DNA of 64,000 nucleotides from Acerihabitans sp035013185 (GCF_035013185.1 NZ_JAYGJO010000007.1:139656-203655), one strand, 5' to 3'; counted from the stretch's first letter, positions 54,951 through 63,477 are shown. Notes: a model not told the origin generated them from the letters alone. Program-made: numbers and translations.

Positions 54951-57005
54951 ATGGAATTGAAATCAACCTCATTCGGCAAGCATCTCGCGCAACATCCTTA
55001 CAATCGCGTACGGCTGTTACATGCCGGTGTTGAGGTCAGTGGCGACAAGCATCAATACATCATCCCTTTCAATCAGATCATTGCCATTCACTGTAAACGC
55101 GGCATCGTCTGGGGCGAGCTTGAATTTGTTTTGTCGGAGGAACAGGTGGTGCGCTTGCACGGCACCGAATGGCAAGAGACGCAGCAGTTTTATCATTATT
55201 TGCAAAAGACCTGGCAGGAGTGGAGCCAGGAAATGGGCACTATATGTGCCACGGTGCTTGGCCAACAAACGCAAGCTCTTGAACAGATCGTCTCCCGAGA
55301 CAATTGGTTTCAACTCAACGAACTTGCATCATTGCAGGAAAGCATCCGCGAAGCCTTTACCGCGTTACCGCTTCCTCTTGTGCGACTCGATGAGTTCAAC
55401 GCGTGTCGCGACGATTATCATCGTTGTCTGCAATGGTTGGACCAGGGACCGGCACGGGTTATTGATCGCAATCAGCAATGGGCCGATAGGATGCTCGATC
55501 TGCACCGGGCGTTTTTTAACACGATTGAGAGCACCCCGCTTAATCTGGCCCAAAGTCGTGCCGTGATTAATGGTGAACGCGCGTTATTAGTATTGGCCGG
55601 TGCCGGCAGCGGTAAAACATCGGTGCTGGTGGCTCGTGCGGGTTGGTTACTGCGCCGTAAAGAAACCCTGCCAGAGCAAATACTGATGCTGGCGTTCAGC
55701 CGCCAGGCAGCGGAGGAAATGGATGAACGCATTCACGCACGTCTGGGGGTTGAGGACATCAAGGCCTGGACTTTCCATGCGTTAGCGCTGTTTATTATTC
55801 GACAGGGCAGTAAAAAATCACCGGTCATCAGCCAATTGGAATCCGATAGCCAGGTGGGGCGCGAGTTGTTAATCACCTGCTGGCGCGAGCAGTGCAGTCA
55901 AAAGAAAGCGCAGGCAAAAGGATGGCGCCAGTGGTTGGTTGATGAATTGTCCTGGGAACTGGGTGAAGGCGATTTTTGGCAGGATGATCGTCTCGCTCGG
56001 CGGCTGTCAACCCGTCTTGAGCGCTGGATTGGCCTGATGCGTATGCATGGCGGTAGTCAAACGCAAATGATAGAACAGGCGCCGGAGTCCATCCGAGACA
56101 TATTTACCAAACGGATCAGGCTATTGTCGCCGCTATTAAAAGCATGGAAACAGGCGCTCAAAGAAGAAGGCGCTGTGGATTTTTCCGGCTTAATACATCA
56201 GGCCGTGGATGTGTTGCAAAAAGGCCGGTTTATTAGCCCTTGGAAACATATACTGGTCGACGAATACCAGGATATCTCACCGCAGCGAGCCCGTTTACTT
56301 GACGCATTGCGACAACAAAACCGACGTACATCATTGTTTGCCGTGGGTGACGATTGGCAGGCCATCTATCGTTTCAGCGGCGCCGAGATTAACCTCACCA
56401 CCACCTTCGATGAGCGTTTCGGTCCAGGTGCGCAATGTACTTTGGACACGACCTACCGCTTTAACCAGCGTATTGGTGAAATCGCCAATGCCTTTGTACA
56501 GCAAAATCCTCACCAACTGCCAAAACCACTCAATAGCGTGGTAAAAGGAACCAAAAAATCTGTTTTAATTCTACCAGAATCCATGCTTGAGGCCTTGCTG
56601 AACAAACTTAGCGGTTTTGCACTCCCAGAAGAGAAAATCCTGGTATTGGCTCGTTATCACTATTTACGGCCGACGTTATTGGATAAGGCTGCCACCCGCT
56701 GGCCAACCCTAAATATGAATTTTATGACCATGCATAGCAGCAAGGGACAGCAAGCGGATTATGTCATTATCATCGGGATGTCGGGAGGGAAAGCTGGTTT
56801 TCCCGCACCCACACGAGAATCGGTGATCGAGCAGGTGCTACTGCCGCAGCCAGAAGATTTTCCCGATGCGGAAGAGCGCCGCCTGCTCTACGTTGCTTTG
56901 ACGCGGGCAAAGCAACAGGTGTGGTTGCTTGAGGATGAGGCGAACCCATCGGTGTTTATTGACACACTGCGACGCCTTGGCGTGCCTCGGGCAAAAAAAC
57001 CTTAA
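54951..57005 (+). CDS. helD: DNA helicase IV
   Basis: Superfamily 1A (UvrD/Rep-like) 3'-5' DNA helicase. The start at 54951 (MELKSTSFGKHLAQHPYN) gives 684 residues, exactly as in E. coli; 14 in-frame codons upstream are not conserved. The N-terminal 200 residues are specific to HelD. Helicase motifs follow: Q-motif and Walker A VLAGAGSGKTSVLVARAGWL near residue 217, AFSRQAAEEMDER, Walker B VDEYQDISPQ near 435, GDDWQAIYRFSGA, HSSKGQQADYVIIIG and the final VALTRAKQQVWLL. It converges with mgsA. Confidence 0.96.
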   Translation: MELKSTSFGKHLAQHPYNRVRLLHAGVEVSGDKHQYIIPFNQIIAIHCKRGIVWGELEFVLSEEQVVRLHGTEWQETQQFYHYLQKTWQEWSQEMGTICATVLGQQTQALEQIVSRDNWFQLNELASLQESIREAFTALPLPLVRLDEFNACRDDYHRCLQWLDQGPARVIDRNQQWADRMLDLHRAFFNTIESTPLNLAQSRAVINGERALLVLAGAGSGKTSVLVARAGWLLRRKETLPEQILMLAFSRQAAEEMDERIHARLGVEDIKAWTFHALALFIIRQGSKKSPVISQLESDSQVGRELLITCWREQCSQKKAQAKGWRQWLVDELSWELGEGDFWQDDRLARRLSTRLERWIGLMRMHGGSQTQMIEQAPESIRDIFTKRIRLLSPLLKAWKQALKEEGAVDFSGLIHQAVDVLQKGRFISPWKHILVDEYQDISPQRARLLDALRQQNRRTSLFAVGDDWQAIYRFSGAEINLTTTFDERFGPGAQCTLDTTYRFNQRIGEIANAFVQQNPHQLPKPLNSVVKGTKKSVLILPESMLEALLNKLSGFALPEEKILVLARYHYLRPTLLDKAATRWPTLNMNFMTMHSSKGQQADYVIIIGMSGGKAGFPAPTRESVIEQVLLPQPEDFPDAEERRLLYVALTRAKQQVWLLEDEANPSVFIDTLRRLGVPRAKKP

Positions 57006-57046
57006 CCTTTATGGTTTTGCCGCACCTGCGGCTCGATGGCTTATGG

Positions 57047-57505
57047 TTACTGCAATCGTTCTGCGAGATAACGTTGATAATCTGGTATATCAATCGTTAA
57101 TTCACCTTTGAACAAGGGCGAACAAATCAACAAGTCGGCGGTGGATCGGTTAGTCGCCACCGGGATATTCCACACTGTGGCTAAGCGTAGTAATGCTTTA
57201 ACGTCGGGATCGTGCGGCACGGCGTTCAATGGATCCCAAAAAAATATCAGCACATCGATTTTACCCTCGGAAATAAGGGCCCCAACTTGCTGGTCCCCGC
57301 CCATCGGGCCGCTTAACATACTATGAATCGGCAGTTCGCTAGCGCGTTGGATTAGATTACCCGTGGTGCCGGTTGCGTAAAGAACGTGCTCTGATAAAAG
57401 ATCTTTATTGTTTTCAACCCAGTTTAGCAGTGATTGCTTACAGTGATCATGGGCCACCAAGGCGATATGCTTGCGCACGGCGATGGTACGAGTGGTTAAC
57501 TCCAT
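57047..57505 (-). CDS. mgsA: methylglyoxal synthase
   Basis: Converts dihydroxyacetone phosphate to methylglyoxal, a bypass of lower glycolysis under phosphate limitation. I use the second of two close ATGs (57505): AAGGA stands 7 bases before it but only 1-2 before the first, and MELTTRT gives 152 residues as in E. coli. Motifs include ALVAHDHCKQ, YATGTTGNLI, and SGPMGGDQQVGALISEGKID with the catalytic Asp. In E. coli yccT lies next to it; here that gene is missing and yccU follows divergently. The detoxifying enzyme gene gloC is at 25055-25684. Confidence 0.96.
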   Translation of the reverse strand: MELTTRTIAVRKHIALVAHDHCKQSLLNWVENNKDLLSEHVLYATGTTGNLIQRASELPIHSMLSGPMGGDQQVGALISEGKIDVLIFFWDPLNAVPHDPDVKALLRLATVWNIPVATNRSTADLLICSPLFKGELTIDIPDYQRYLAERLQ

Positions 57506-57730
57506 TTTCATGTCCTTGAATAAAATAGTCTACCTATAGACTACTGAAACTCTGTTTCACTGCAAAGGGCTAAACTAGGATAGTGATAAAATAAGTTTGC
57601 ATATAGGTCCTCAGTTTGACGACTATGCTGCCACCACCGGGAATTTCACCTTCCTTGAATGGCATCCATTGTCTGCTTGCTCACCCAATAGTATAAACTT
57701 AGGGGTTATGTTCTCAAGCGGAGATGTAGC

Positions 57731-58144
57731 ATGACTGATAACGATATAATCGGTATTCTGACCTCGGTAAAAACGATTGCATTGGTGGGTGCCAGTGATA
57801 AACCAACAAGGCCAAGCTATGGTGTGATGGCTTATTTACTCGATCACGGCTATCAAGTTTTTCCGGTCAACCCTTCGCAGGCAGGGCAACATATCCTTGG
57901 TCAACGCGTCTTTGGCCAACTGGCGGATATTCCAGTAAAAATCGATATGGTGGATATATTCAGGCGTTCAGATGCGGTCTATGAAGTGACGCAAGAGGCC
58001 ATAGCGATAGGCGCCAACGTGATATGGATGCAGTTGGGGGTCATCAACGAGCAGGCCGCCGTGCTGGCGAAAGATCAGGGTATGCAGGTGGTAATGGACC
58101 GTTGCCCCAAAATTGAGATACCGCGTTTGGGACTGGATAAGTGA
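57731..58144 (+). CDS. yccU: CoA-binding domain protein YccU
   Basis: Rossmann-fold CoA-binding protein of 137 residues, the same length as E. coli. The nucleotide-binding part is VKTIALVGASDKPTRPSYGV near residue 12, followed by HGYQVFPVNP and VDMVDIFRRSDA; WMQLGVINEQAA and MDRCPKIEIPRLGL are family signatures. The physiological role is unknown. GCGGAG stands about 10 bases before the ATG. It is the only plus-strand gene between mgsA and hspQ. Confidence 0.94.
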   Translation: MTDNDIIGILTSVKTIALVGASDKPTRPSYGVMAYLLDHGYQVFPVNPSQAGQHILGQRVFGQLADIPVKIDMVDIFRRSDAVYEVTQEAIAIGANVIWMQLGVINEQAAVLAKDQGMQVVMDRCPKIEIPRLGLDK

Positions 58145-58164
58145 GGTGAACGCTTACATACAGA

Positions 58165-58225
58165 AGACCACACCCCTAGGTATTTCGCGTTGCAATAATG
58201 CGGCGGCTCAACGAACCTTCAGCTG
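58165..58225. repeat. possible degenerate ERIC fragment in minus orientation
   Basis: Read on the minus strand, GCCGC-ATTATTGCAACGCGAAATACCTAGG resembles the right end of the ERIC element at 54721-54840, and CTTCAGCTGCAGG nearby resembles its left end. The middle is not recognisable. Apart from this the 58145-58322 spacer shows no gene. Confidence 0.25.
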
Positions 58226-58322
58226 CAGGCCAAGCCTACCAGCACGAGTCGTTGGTGCCTGATCGCGCATTCAAACGGTCGCCAGCGGTGCTCGCGTACT
58301 TTTATCGGGCAACCGCGACGCG

Positions 58323-58640
58323 TTAATTACGTAAGCGTGGAGCCAAAAGTTGCTGACGGATGGACTCAGCCAACTCATCTAGCGTTGGTTGCTCAGGGTG
58401 AACCGGAGAGGCTTCATAACCTAGCTGTATCTCAGCCAAATAGGTATGCACAGGCTTACCCTCTTCATCTTCCATGACAACGTGGTACCAAGGTGCGGCG
58501 CGAAGCTTATCGTCAGCGGCAATTTCATCCAGTGACGGTTTTTCCAAAGAATATTCAGGATCAACATCAATGACTACACCTAAATACCCTAACAGCTTAT
58601 GGCGGACCTGCTGGCCGATCCCAAATTTGCTGGCAATCAT
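58323..58640 (-). CDS. hspQ: heat shock protein HspQ
   Basis: Small protein that stimulates degradation of DnaA and, in E. coli and Yersinia, acts as an adaptor or activator of Lon. The 105 residues match E. coli. Family motifs are KFGIGQQVRHKLLGYLGVVI, DVDPEYSLEKPS, APWYHVVMEDEEG and the C-terminal TLDELAESIRQQ. In E. coli it is under sigma-32 control; I did not find a clear sigma-32 promoter in the 138 bases to rlmI, which precedes it on the same strand. Confidence 0.95.
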   Translation of the reverse strand: MIASKFGIGQQVRHKLLGYLGVVIDVDPEYSLEKPSLDEIAADDKLRAAPWYHVVMEDEEGKPVHTYLAEIQLGYEASPVHPEQPTLDELAESIRQQLLAPRLRN

Positions 58641-58778
58641 AAGTTCTCCCCGCGATGTAGCACGTTAAAAAAGTACCGTAGGCTTAACTTGAGATCAGCG
58701 GTGCTGAAAACAAACCCCACTACCGTCTTATGGTATATATGGGGGATAAATAGCCAATATCAAGGGGGCTTCAGGAGA

Positions 58779-59972
58779 TTAAATCACTCGACAAGCAAAG
58801 CCTTTCAAATACAACCCCTCTGGATATGGTGCCATTACCGGATGATCGGCCGCTTGACGGAATTGCTCGATAAACTGTACCTCCCGATGGGCATCTAGAC
58901 CAGCGTCGGCAATAATTTTCTGGAACAGGTCGGTGGGCATCAAACCGGAACAAGAGAACGTCAGTAAAATACCTTCTGGTGCTAACAACTGCATTGCCAG
59001 CATATTGATATCCTTATAACCGCGACACGCGCTGGCCAACTGATTTTTATTTTCGACAAATTTTGGTGGATCGAGAATAATCATATCGAAACGCTCGCCC
59101 TGTTCCCGGTAGGTGCGCAATAGCTGAAATACATCCTCACGAACAAATCCGGCCTGGGAAAGATCGAGGTGGTTTAATTCAATATTACTTTTGGCGATGT
59201 CCAGCACATGTTGTGAGGTATCGACACTGATCACCTGGCTACAGCCGCCCAGTAACACCGATACGGAAAATGCGCCAGTATAACAAAAACAGTTAAGAAC
59301 CCGTCTGCCGGAGGCATATTTACGCGCAGCCAGCCGACTGTCACGTTGGTCGAGATAAAAACCGGTTTTATGCCCTTGGGCAATATCAACCTGGATAGCC
59401 ATACCATGTTCATGAATACTAAGCAGTTCGGGTGGTGGTGGGCCCACGATCACACCGCTGGTCAACTCAAGGCCTTCCTTTTTTCGTACCGATACATCCG
59501 AACGATCGTAAATCGCACATTCCGGGTAGCCTAGTTGCAGTGCTAACGTTAACGTGGCCCGATGATATTCGGCGCCTGCGGATAACAACTGCAATACCAT
59601 GATATTGCCGTAACGATCGATGGTAATACCTGGCAGCCCATCTGATTCACCCGCGATTAATCGATAGGCATCCAGTCCATCCCTTGCGGCCAACAGATCG
59701 CGAAAACGTTGGGCGGTAGCCAGACGATGGGTAAAAAAATCGACGTCAATGACTTCATCCGGTTGAAATGACCAAACGCGTGCGCGAATTTGTGAGGTAG
59801 GGGAATAGGCCGCCCGAGCCAACCATTTACCTTTATCGTCCAAAATATCAATAGTTTCACCGGACTGAGGTTTGCCCTCGATCCGTTGCACTGCACCGGA
59901 AAAAATCCATGGGTGCCGGCGAAGCAGGGACTTTTCGCGCCCCTTTGCCAGGAAAAGACGTTTTGTTATCAT
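58779..59972 (-). CDS. rlmI: 23S rRNA m5C1962 methyltransferase RlmI
   Basis: SAM-dependent enzyme that methylates C1962 of 23S rRNA. The 397 residues (E. coli 396) contain an N-terminal PUA domain (RRHPWIFSGAVQRIEG), a central linking domain, and a Rossmann methyltransferase domain with LNCFCYTGAFSVSVLLGG near residue 225, DPPKFVENKNQLASACRGYK near 305, and LTFSCSGLM with the conserved Cys near 340. It is divergent from acyP, with 86 bases between the starts. Confidence 0.96.
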   Translation of the reverse strand: MITKRLFLAKGREKSLLRRHPWIFSGAVQRIEGKPQSGETIDILDDKGKWLARAAYSPTSQIRARVWSFQPDEVIDVDFFTHRLATAQRFRDLLAARDGLDAYRLIAGESDGLPGITIDRYGNIMVLQLLSAGAEYHRATLTLALQLGYPECAIYDRSDVSVRKKEGLELTSGVIVGPPPPELLSIHEHGMAIQVDIAQGHKTGFYLDQRDSRLAARKYASGRRVLNCFCYTGAFSVSVLLGGCSQVISVDTSQHVLDIAKSNIELNHLDLSQAGFVREDVFQLLRTYREQGERFDMIILDPPKFVENKNQLASACRGYKDINMLAMQLLAPEGILLTFSCSGLMPTDLFQKIIADAGLDAHREVQFIEQFRQAADHPVMAPYPEGLYLKGFACRVI

Positions 59973-60058
59973 GATTTATACTACACCAGAGAGAAAGTGC
60001 GCCATTCTGCGAACAAGCGCAGCCAAAAGCAAACATTAGCCGACCCACGGAGGAAATG

Positions 60059-60337
60059 ATGTCTAAAGCATGCACCGCAGTTTATGTCTATGGGATGGTC
60101 CAAGGTGTAGGTTTTCGCTACACCACCCAACATCAGGCGACGCTATTAGCGCTCACAGGCTTCGCGCGCAATCTGGATGACGGCAGCGTGGAAGTGGTGG
60201 CCTGTGGCGAAACTGAACAGGTGGAAAAATTGCTGGAGTGGCTAAAACAAGGCGGACCGCGCGGCGCCCAAATAGACCGAGTCCTGTCTGAGCCGCGTAG
60301 TGTAAAACATTATGATGGTTTTCAGATCCGTTATTAA
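60059..60337 (+). CDS. yccX: acylphosphatase
   Basis: Small enzyme that hydrolyses acyl phosphates such as carbamoyl phosphate. Of two adjacent ATGs the second (60059) is chosen because GGAGGA would be only one base from the first; this gives 92 residues, as in E. coli. The phosphate-binding Arg lies in VQGVGFRYTTQ and the catalytic Asn in GFARNLDDGSVEVVACG. Its stop is directly beside the stop of tusE on the other strand, with no terminator between them. Confidence 0.95.
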   Translation: MSKACTAVYVYGMVQGVGFRYTTQHQATLLALTGFARNLDDGSVEVVACGETEQVEKLLEWLKQGGPRGAQIDRVLSEPRSVKHYDGFQIRY

Positions 60338-60338
60338 T

Positions 60339-60665
60339 TCAAATGCAATTGACCGGCTTGGGGAGGCCGGCAATTTTAGTGGCTTGTTTGGCCGGGCCTT
60401 GCGGGAATAAGCGATAAAGATAACGGCTATTGCCTTTATCCTCACCGTATTTTTGCTTCATTGCCTTCACCAGCATGCGAATTGCCGGCGAAGTATTGTA
60501 TTGCAGATAGAAATCGCGGACAAAATGAATGACCTGCCAATGGGCTTCGGTTAGGGTTATACCCTCTTGCAATGCAATCTCCTCGGCCAGCTGTTCATGC
60601 CACTGGTCGCTGTTTTGCAAATAGCCCTGTTCATCGGTTTCGACCTGTACGCCATTATGTTCCAT
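60339..60665 (-). CDS. tusE: sulfur transfer protein TusE
   Basis: DsrC-family protein that accepts sulfur from TusBCD and passes it to MnmA for 2-thiolation of tRNA wobble uridine. The 108 residues (E. coli 109) carry the conserved penultimate Cys in AGLPKPVNCI at the C-terminus and the helical core EGITLTEAHWQVIHFVRDFY. The second DsrC Cys is absent, as usual for TusE. It lies downstream of yccA on the minus strand but after the yccA terminator. Confidence 0.96.
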   Translation of the reverse strand: MEHNGVQVETDEQGYLQNSDQWHEQLAEEIALQEGITLTEAHWQVIHFVRDFYLQYNTSPAIRMLVKAMKQKYGEDKGNSRYLYRLFPQGPAKQATKIAGLPKPVNCI

Positions 60666-60730
60666 TGTTGTTTTCCGATCCCCTCTGGACTCTATTTATT
60701 ACCGTCTATGATAGCAAATTTACCGAGCCA

Positions 60731-60759
60731 GAAAAACAACGCCCCACATTACGTGGGGC
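60731..60759 (-). terminator. rho-independent terminator of yccA
   Basis: On the minus strand GCCCCAC pairs with GTGGGGC around a five-base loop and is followed by GTTGTTTTTC. It lies 26 bases after the yccA stop. Confidence 0.85.
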
Positions 60760-60784
60760 AGGTGGAGCGTAATGGCCATAGGCA

Positions 60785-61444
60785 TCAGTTGCTGCGCATA
60801 AAACCCAGAATGCTCAGTAGGCTGACGAAAATATTGTACAGCGAGACATATAACCCCACCGTCGCGCGGATGTAGTTGGTTTCGCCACCGTGTATGATAT
60901 TGCTGGTCTCCCACAAAATCGCACCAGAGGAGAAAAGAATAAACAGCACGCTTATTGCCATCGATAATGCCGGAATATGCAGGAACAGATTGGCGATGAC
61001 CGCCACCACCAGTACCACAATGCCGGCCAGCATCATTCCCGATAGGAACGACATATCTTTTCTGGTGGTCAACACATAAGCAGAACACGCAAAAAAGACC
61101 AGTGCGGTACCGCCTAAGGCCAGCATAATCACCTCACCGGCGCCGGAGGCCAGCAACATGCCCAGCAATGGGCCCAAGGTGTAACCGAGAAAACCGGTAA
61201 AAGCAAAGGTGGCCAGGATACCAGCCGGACTATTCGCCAAGCGGTAGGTCAGAAACATCAAACCGTAAGCGCCCACCATCATCAGGATGAACCCTGGGGC
61301 GGGGAGTTGTAACAGGGTGCTGGCGGTCGCGGTAAGCGCGGAAAACCCCAGCGTTAACGACAATAAAAAATACGTATTGCGTAATACCCGGTGGGTACTG
61401 AGGAGTGAGCGTCCCCGGGAAGAGGTAGTGACTAAACGATCCAT
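60785..61444 (-). CDS. yccA: FtsH-associated membrane protein YccA (Bax inhibitor-1 family)
   Basis: Inner-membrane protein with seven predicted hydrophobic helices that is a substrate and modulator of the FtsH protease and can protect the SecY translocon. The start at 61444 (MDRLVTTSSRGRSLLSTHRV) gives 219 residues, the same as E. coli; the 13 codons upstream are not conserved. Family motifs include NTYFLLSLTLGFSALTATAS, FAFTGFLGYTLGPLL, SAYVLTTRKDMSFL and the final NIFVSLLSILGFM. It is the last core gene before the tRNA gene. Confidence 0.95.
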   Translation of the reverse strand: MDRLVTTSSRGRSLLSTHRVLRNTYFLLSLTLGFSALTATASTLLQLPAPGFILMMVGAYGLMFLTYRLANSPAGILATFAFTGFLGYTLGPLLGMLLASGAGEVIMLALGGTALVFFACSAYVLTTRKDMSFLSGMMLAGIVVLVVAVIANLFLHIPALSMAISVLFILFSSGAILWETSNIIHGGETNYIRATVGLYVSLYNIFVSLLSILGFMRSN

Positions 61445-61696
61445 TAATTTGCCTCGTCTTATATAATGAAAGCCAACAGTCATGCCCTACATGCAACGTG
61501 AAGGATGACGGTTATAGAATGGTAGATTACGGGCTCCTCGCGACTCGGCAAAATTGTTTTACCCATCTTTACTCAGGCGGATGAGAAAATCAGCCAACAA
61601 CGGATAAAAAACGGTATATTCAGCACGCAAATCAGTCAATCCCTGCATAAAATCGTGGCTATAGATGAAATTTCAAGCAATTAGAACAAATCGCTC

Positions 61697-61725
61697 TTTA
61701 CAACAGAATCGACTCTGTTTATAGT
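61697..61725 (+). promoter_or_regulatory. promoter of the tRNA-Ser gene
   Basis: TTTACA (61697-61702) and TATAGT (61720-61725) are exactly 17 bases apart, followed by a GC-rich TCGCCTCG discriminator typical of stringently controlled stable-RNA promoters. The expected start is near 61732, a few bases before the tRNA 5' end. Confidence 0.8.
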
Positions 61726-61737
61726 TCGCCTCGTTGC

Positions 61738-61825
61738 GGAGGAGTGGCCGAGTGGTTGAAGGCACCGGTCTTGAAAACCGGCGACGCGCAAGCGTTCTAG
61801 AGTTCGAATCTCTACTCCTCCGCCA
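61738..61825 (+). tRNA. serT: tRNA-Ser(UGA)
   Basis: An 88-base type II tRNA. The acceptor stem is GGAGGAG/CTCCTCC with G73 and an encoded CCA at 61823-61825. The anticodon loop CTTGAAA within CCGGT/ACCGG gives anticodon UGA, which reads UCA and other UCN codons. The extra arm (GACGCGCAAGCGTTC) and the T loop GTTCGAATC are present. In E. coli serT also follows yccA. Being followed by a bacteriocin-immunity array, it may mark an integration site. Confidence 0.98.
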
Positions 61826-61951
61826 TCCTTTTCAAGCAGTTGCCTTACCTACATCTCCTGAATAAAACCAGTTTAAATCTTGATGCGGAGTACCTTGTTG
61901 GTGTCCTGTCCTTCCCCGCGTGATTGTTTATTCAACAAAGTTGCTTGGTAC

Positions 61952-62227
61952 TTAACTATGTTTAAATCCAGGCCTACCGTTTTTTGCTCGCCAAGATTTT
62001 ACTTCTTCCATAATTCCCTCAGGACTATCTTCTCTCTTACCATCTGGGTAAAACAGTACATCAGAGCCGCTAGGATGTTCGGATAGCTTTTCGAAATGGA
62101 GAATCATTTTATCATTATAAGCAGCATAATCATCCCCTTTAAGACCAGAGCTATTGTGGAAAAATTCCCTGAGAAATTCTAAAAATTCTTCTTCAGTATA
62201 ATCCTCATATTTTTCCTTGAATTCCAT
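61952..62227 (-). CDS. colicin/pyocin DNase immunity protein, module 1 (orphan)
   Basis: Small acidic protein of the colicin E2/E9-type immunity family, which binds the DNase next to its active site and blocks DNA access. I start it at ATG 62227 (MEFKEKYEDYTEEEFLEFL), 91 residues, with AAAGGA about 9 bases upstream; the frame is open before it only because it runs into a remnant of the toxin. The specificity helix II is around FFHNSSGLKGDDYAAYN and carries a small insertion relative to Im9; the conserved helix III reads EHPSGSDVLFYP and the end is SWRAKNGRPGFK. The Asp of GSD is kept and Im9 Tyr54 is Phe. Its toxin is reduced to a fragment, so it is an orphan immunity gene 127 bases from serT. 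Confidence 0.9.
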   Translation of the reverse strand: MEFKEKYEDYTEEEFLEFLREFFHNSSGLKGDDYAAYNDKMILHFEKLSEHPSGSDVLFYPDGKREDSPEGIMEEVKSWRAKNGRPGFKHS

Positions 62228-62228
62228 G

Positions 62229-62310
62229 TTATTTTTTCCTTTGTTGGAGTGTGACTCGATATGCTGCTTTGGCATGCTCAATATTATTTCATTAGCAAAG
62301 AAGGATAATC
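62229..62310 (-). pseudogene. remnant of an HNH DNase C-terminus, module 1
   Basis: The frame just upstream of immunity gene 1 reads ANEIILSMPKQHIESHSNKG, which aligns with the end of the HNH motif in modules 2 and 3 (DNxxxxTPxxHIxxHS) and keeps its two last histidines. An ancestral stop TAA at 62229-62231, one base before the immunity ATG, is out of frame by a single A in the run of six. Farther upstream the nuclease is not recognisable; 62311-62536 contains stops in all frames and nothing I can identify. Confidence 0.65.
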
Positions 62311-62536
62311 GTTATCTTAAAAATCATAATTGGTTAAAATGTCGACGAGCACGGAAAAAACTCATAACTTGCCGCACTTTGCTATTGTGTGAGATTGTTA
62401 TTTTGTATTTTATGATTTCATGTGCTAACTGTTATACTACAGCTGATAGTTCGATGACACTGCTGGAATGCGATAGTCCCGGCCGAAGCAGGGACACAAT
62501 ATAATAGAATTTGGACGTCAGCTAGATAGTGACTAG

Positions 62537-62794
62537 TTATTGTTTTCTGAATCCCGGTTTTCCACTTTTCGCACGCCATTCCCTTACAACTTTAAGAACC
62601 CCATTAGGACTGTCCTCAACGTCATTAGAAGGGAAAAAAAGTAAACCGTTTCCATTCGGATGCTCAACTAATTTTTCAAAATGTTGAACTAAGTAATCAT
62701 GCTCTTCCTCAGAAACATCAATAGCCCAAATTTTTATCAGAAATTGTAAAAATTCCTCTTCAGAATAATTTTCAAGCTTATCTTTTAGTATCAC
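62537..62794 (-). CDS. colicin/pyocin DNase immunity protein, module 2
   Basis: Second member of the colicin DNase immunity family. The GTG at 62794 is chosen because it gives 85 residues that align end to end with Im9 (ILKDKLENYSEEEFLQFL) and because AAGGTGAG stands at a normal distance; a GTG three codons upstream would overlap the toxin end. Specificity helix II is around IKIWAIDVSEEEHDYL. In helix III the family motif EHPSGSD is changed to EHPNGNG, and the next aromatic pair is FF where Im9 has YY, so conserved Asp51 and Tyr55, known binding hot spots, are both lost. The end is EWRAKSGKPGF. Its toxin is frameshifted, so selection on binding may be relaxed. Confidence 0.9.
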   Translation of the reverse strand: MILKDKLENYSEEEFLQFLIKIWAIDVSEEEHDYLVQHFEKLVEHPNGNGLLFFPSNDVEDSPNGVLKVVREWRAKSGKPGFRKQ

Positions 62795-62795
62795 A

Positions 62796-63470
62796 CTACT
62801 CACCTTTTTCAGAAGAATGTAGCTTTATATGCTCGATAGGAGTCAATATGCGCAAGTTATCAATATCATAAACTTTACCGCCTTGACCAATCAAATCTAC
62901 GTGGTGTATTTCTAATTTTTTTCTGCCGCGACTTGGCTATCAGGATATACGAAAGGAGCATATCCTTTTTCTGCCATTCTTCTTTTGTTCAAATCTGAAA
63001 ATTGAGATGATAACGTCTCATTTATTCCAATTTCAATCCAAACCACTTCGCGAAATCTATCGAACGAGTTGAAACGCTTATCTCGTAATTTGTCCGCAAC
63101 TTGGGCCGCTAAACATAATATATATTGGCTGGTAGCCGCAATCAAGGGGCGGCACGACAATAACACTGTTATCAATGCCACTAAAATCAGGGTAGGTTGT
63201 CACCACGGGTAATTGGACGGGTTGCGTCTGATTTCCTGTATTGGCAATAGACTTAAACCCTACGTTTGGGATAACCAACGGCCCCAGGCCTCGTGCACCT
63301 GACCGGGCGTGACAAAAATTATTCTGGCGGGGAAATCATCCGTGGTCGGCGCGGTGCTTTTGAGTACGCCTTTAAATTCTTTGCCAACTGTGGTTACTGG
63401 CTCTGCTACCACTGCCCGGATTGTCAGAAACAAACCGGGATAATTTCATGTGACGAACTTATACAAAAGA
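62796..63470 (-). pseudogene. frameshifted S-type bacteriocin: partial Pyocin_S domain plus HNH DNase, module 2
   Basis: Pieces in different frames form one ancient toxin. From upstream: RAVVAEPVTTVGKEFKGVLK and STAPTTDDFPARIIFVTP, then after a shift near 63310 LVIPNVGFKSIANTGNQ and LPVVTTYPDFSGIDNSVIVV up to PIYIMFSGP (Pyocin_S domain); after a second break near 63100, with the usual linker of about 30 residues missing, VADKLRDKRFNSFDRFREVV, FSDLNKRRMAEKGYAPF and PDSQVAAEK (DNase); after a third shift in a run of seven As near 62915, KLEIHHVDLIGQGGKVYDID, NLRILTPIEHIKLHS and TAG. The catalytic Glu, His-His and two final His of the HNH site are all kept. The TAG is one base from immunity gene 2. 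The N-terminal translocation and receptor parts are absent. Confidence 0.85.
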
Positions 63471-63477
63471 ATTTCTG

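Noticed and set aside
62217..62504. Plus-strand frame of 95 codons between immunity genes 1 and 2
   Set aside because: Biased composition, no ribosome binding site, and overlaps the HNH remnant and immunity start on the other strand.
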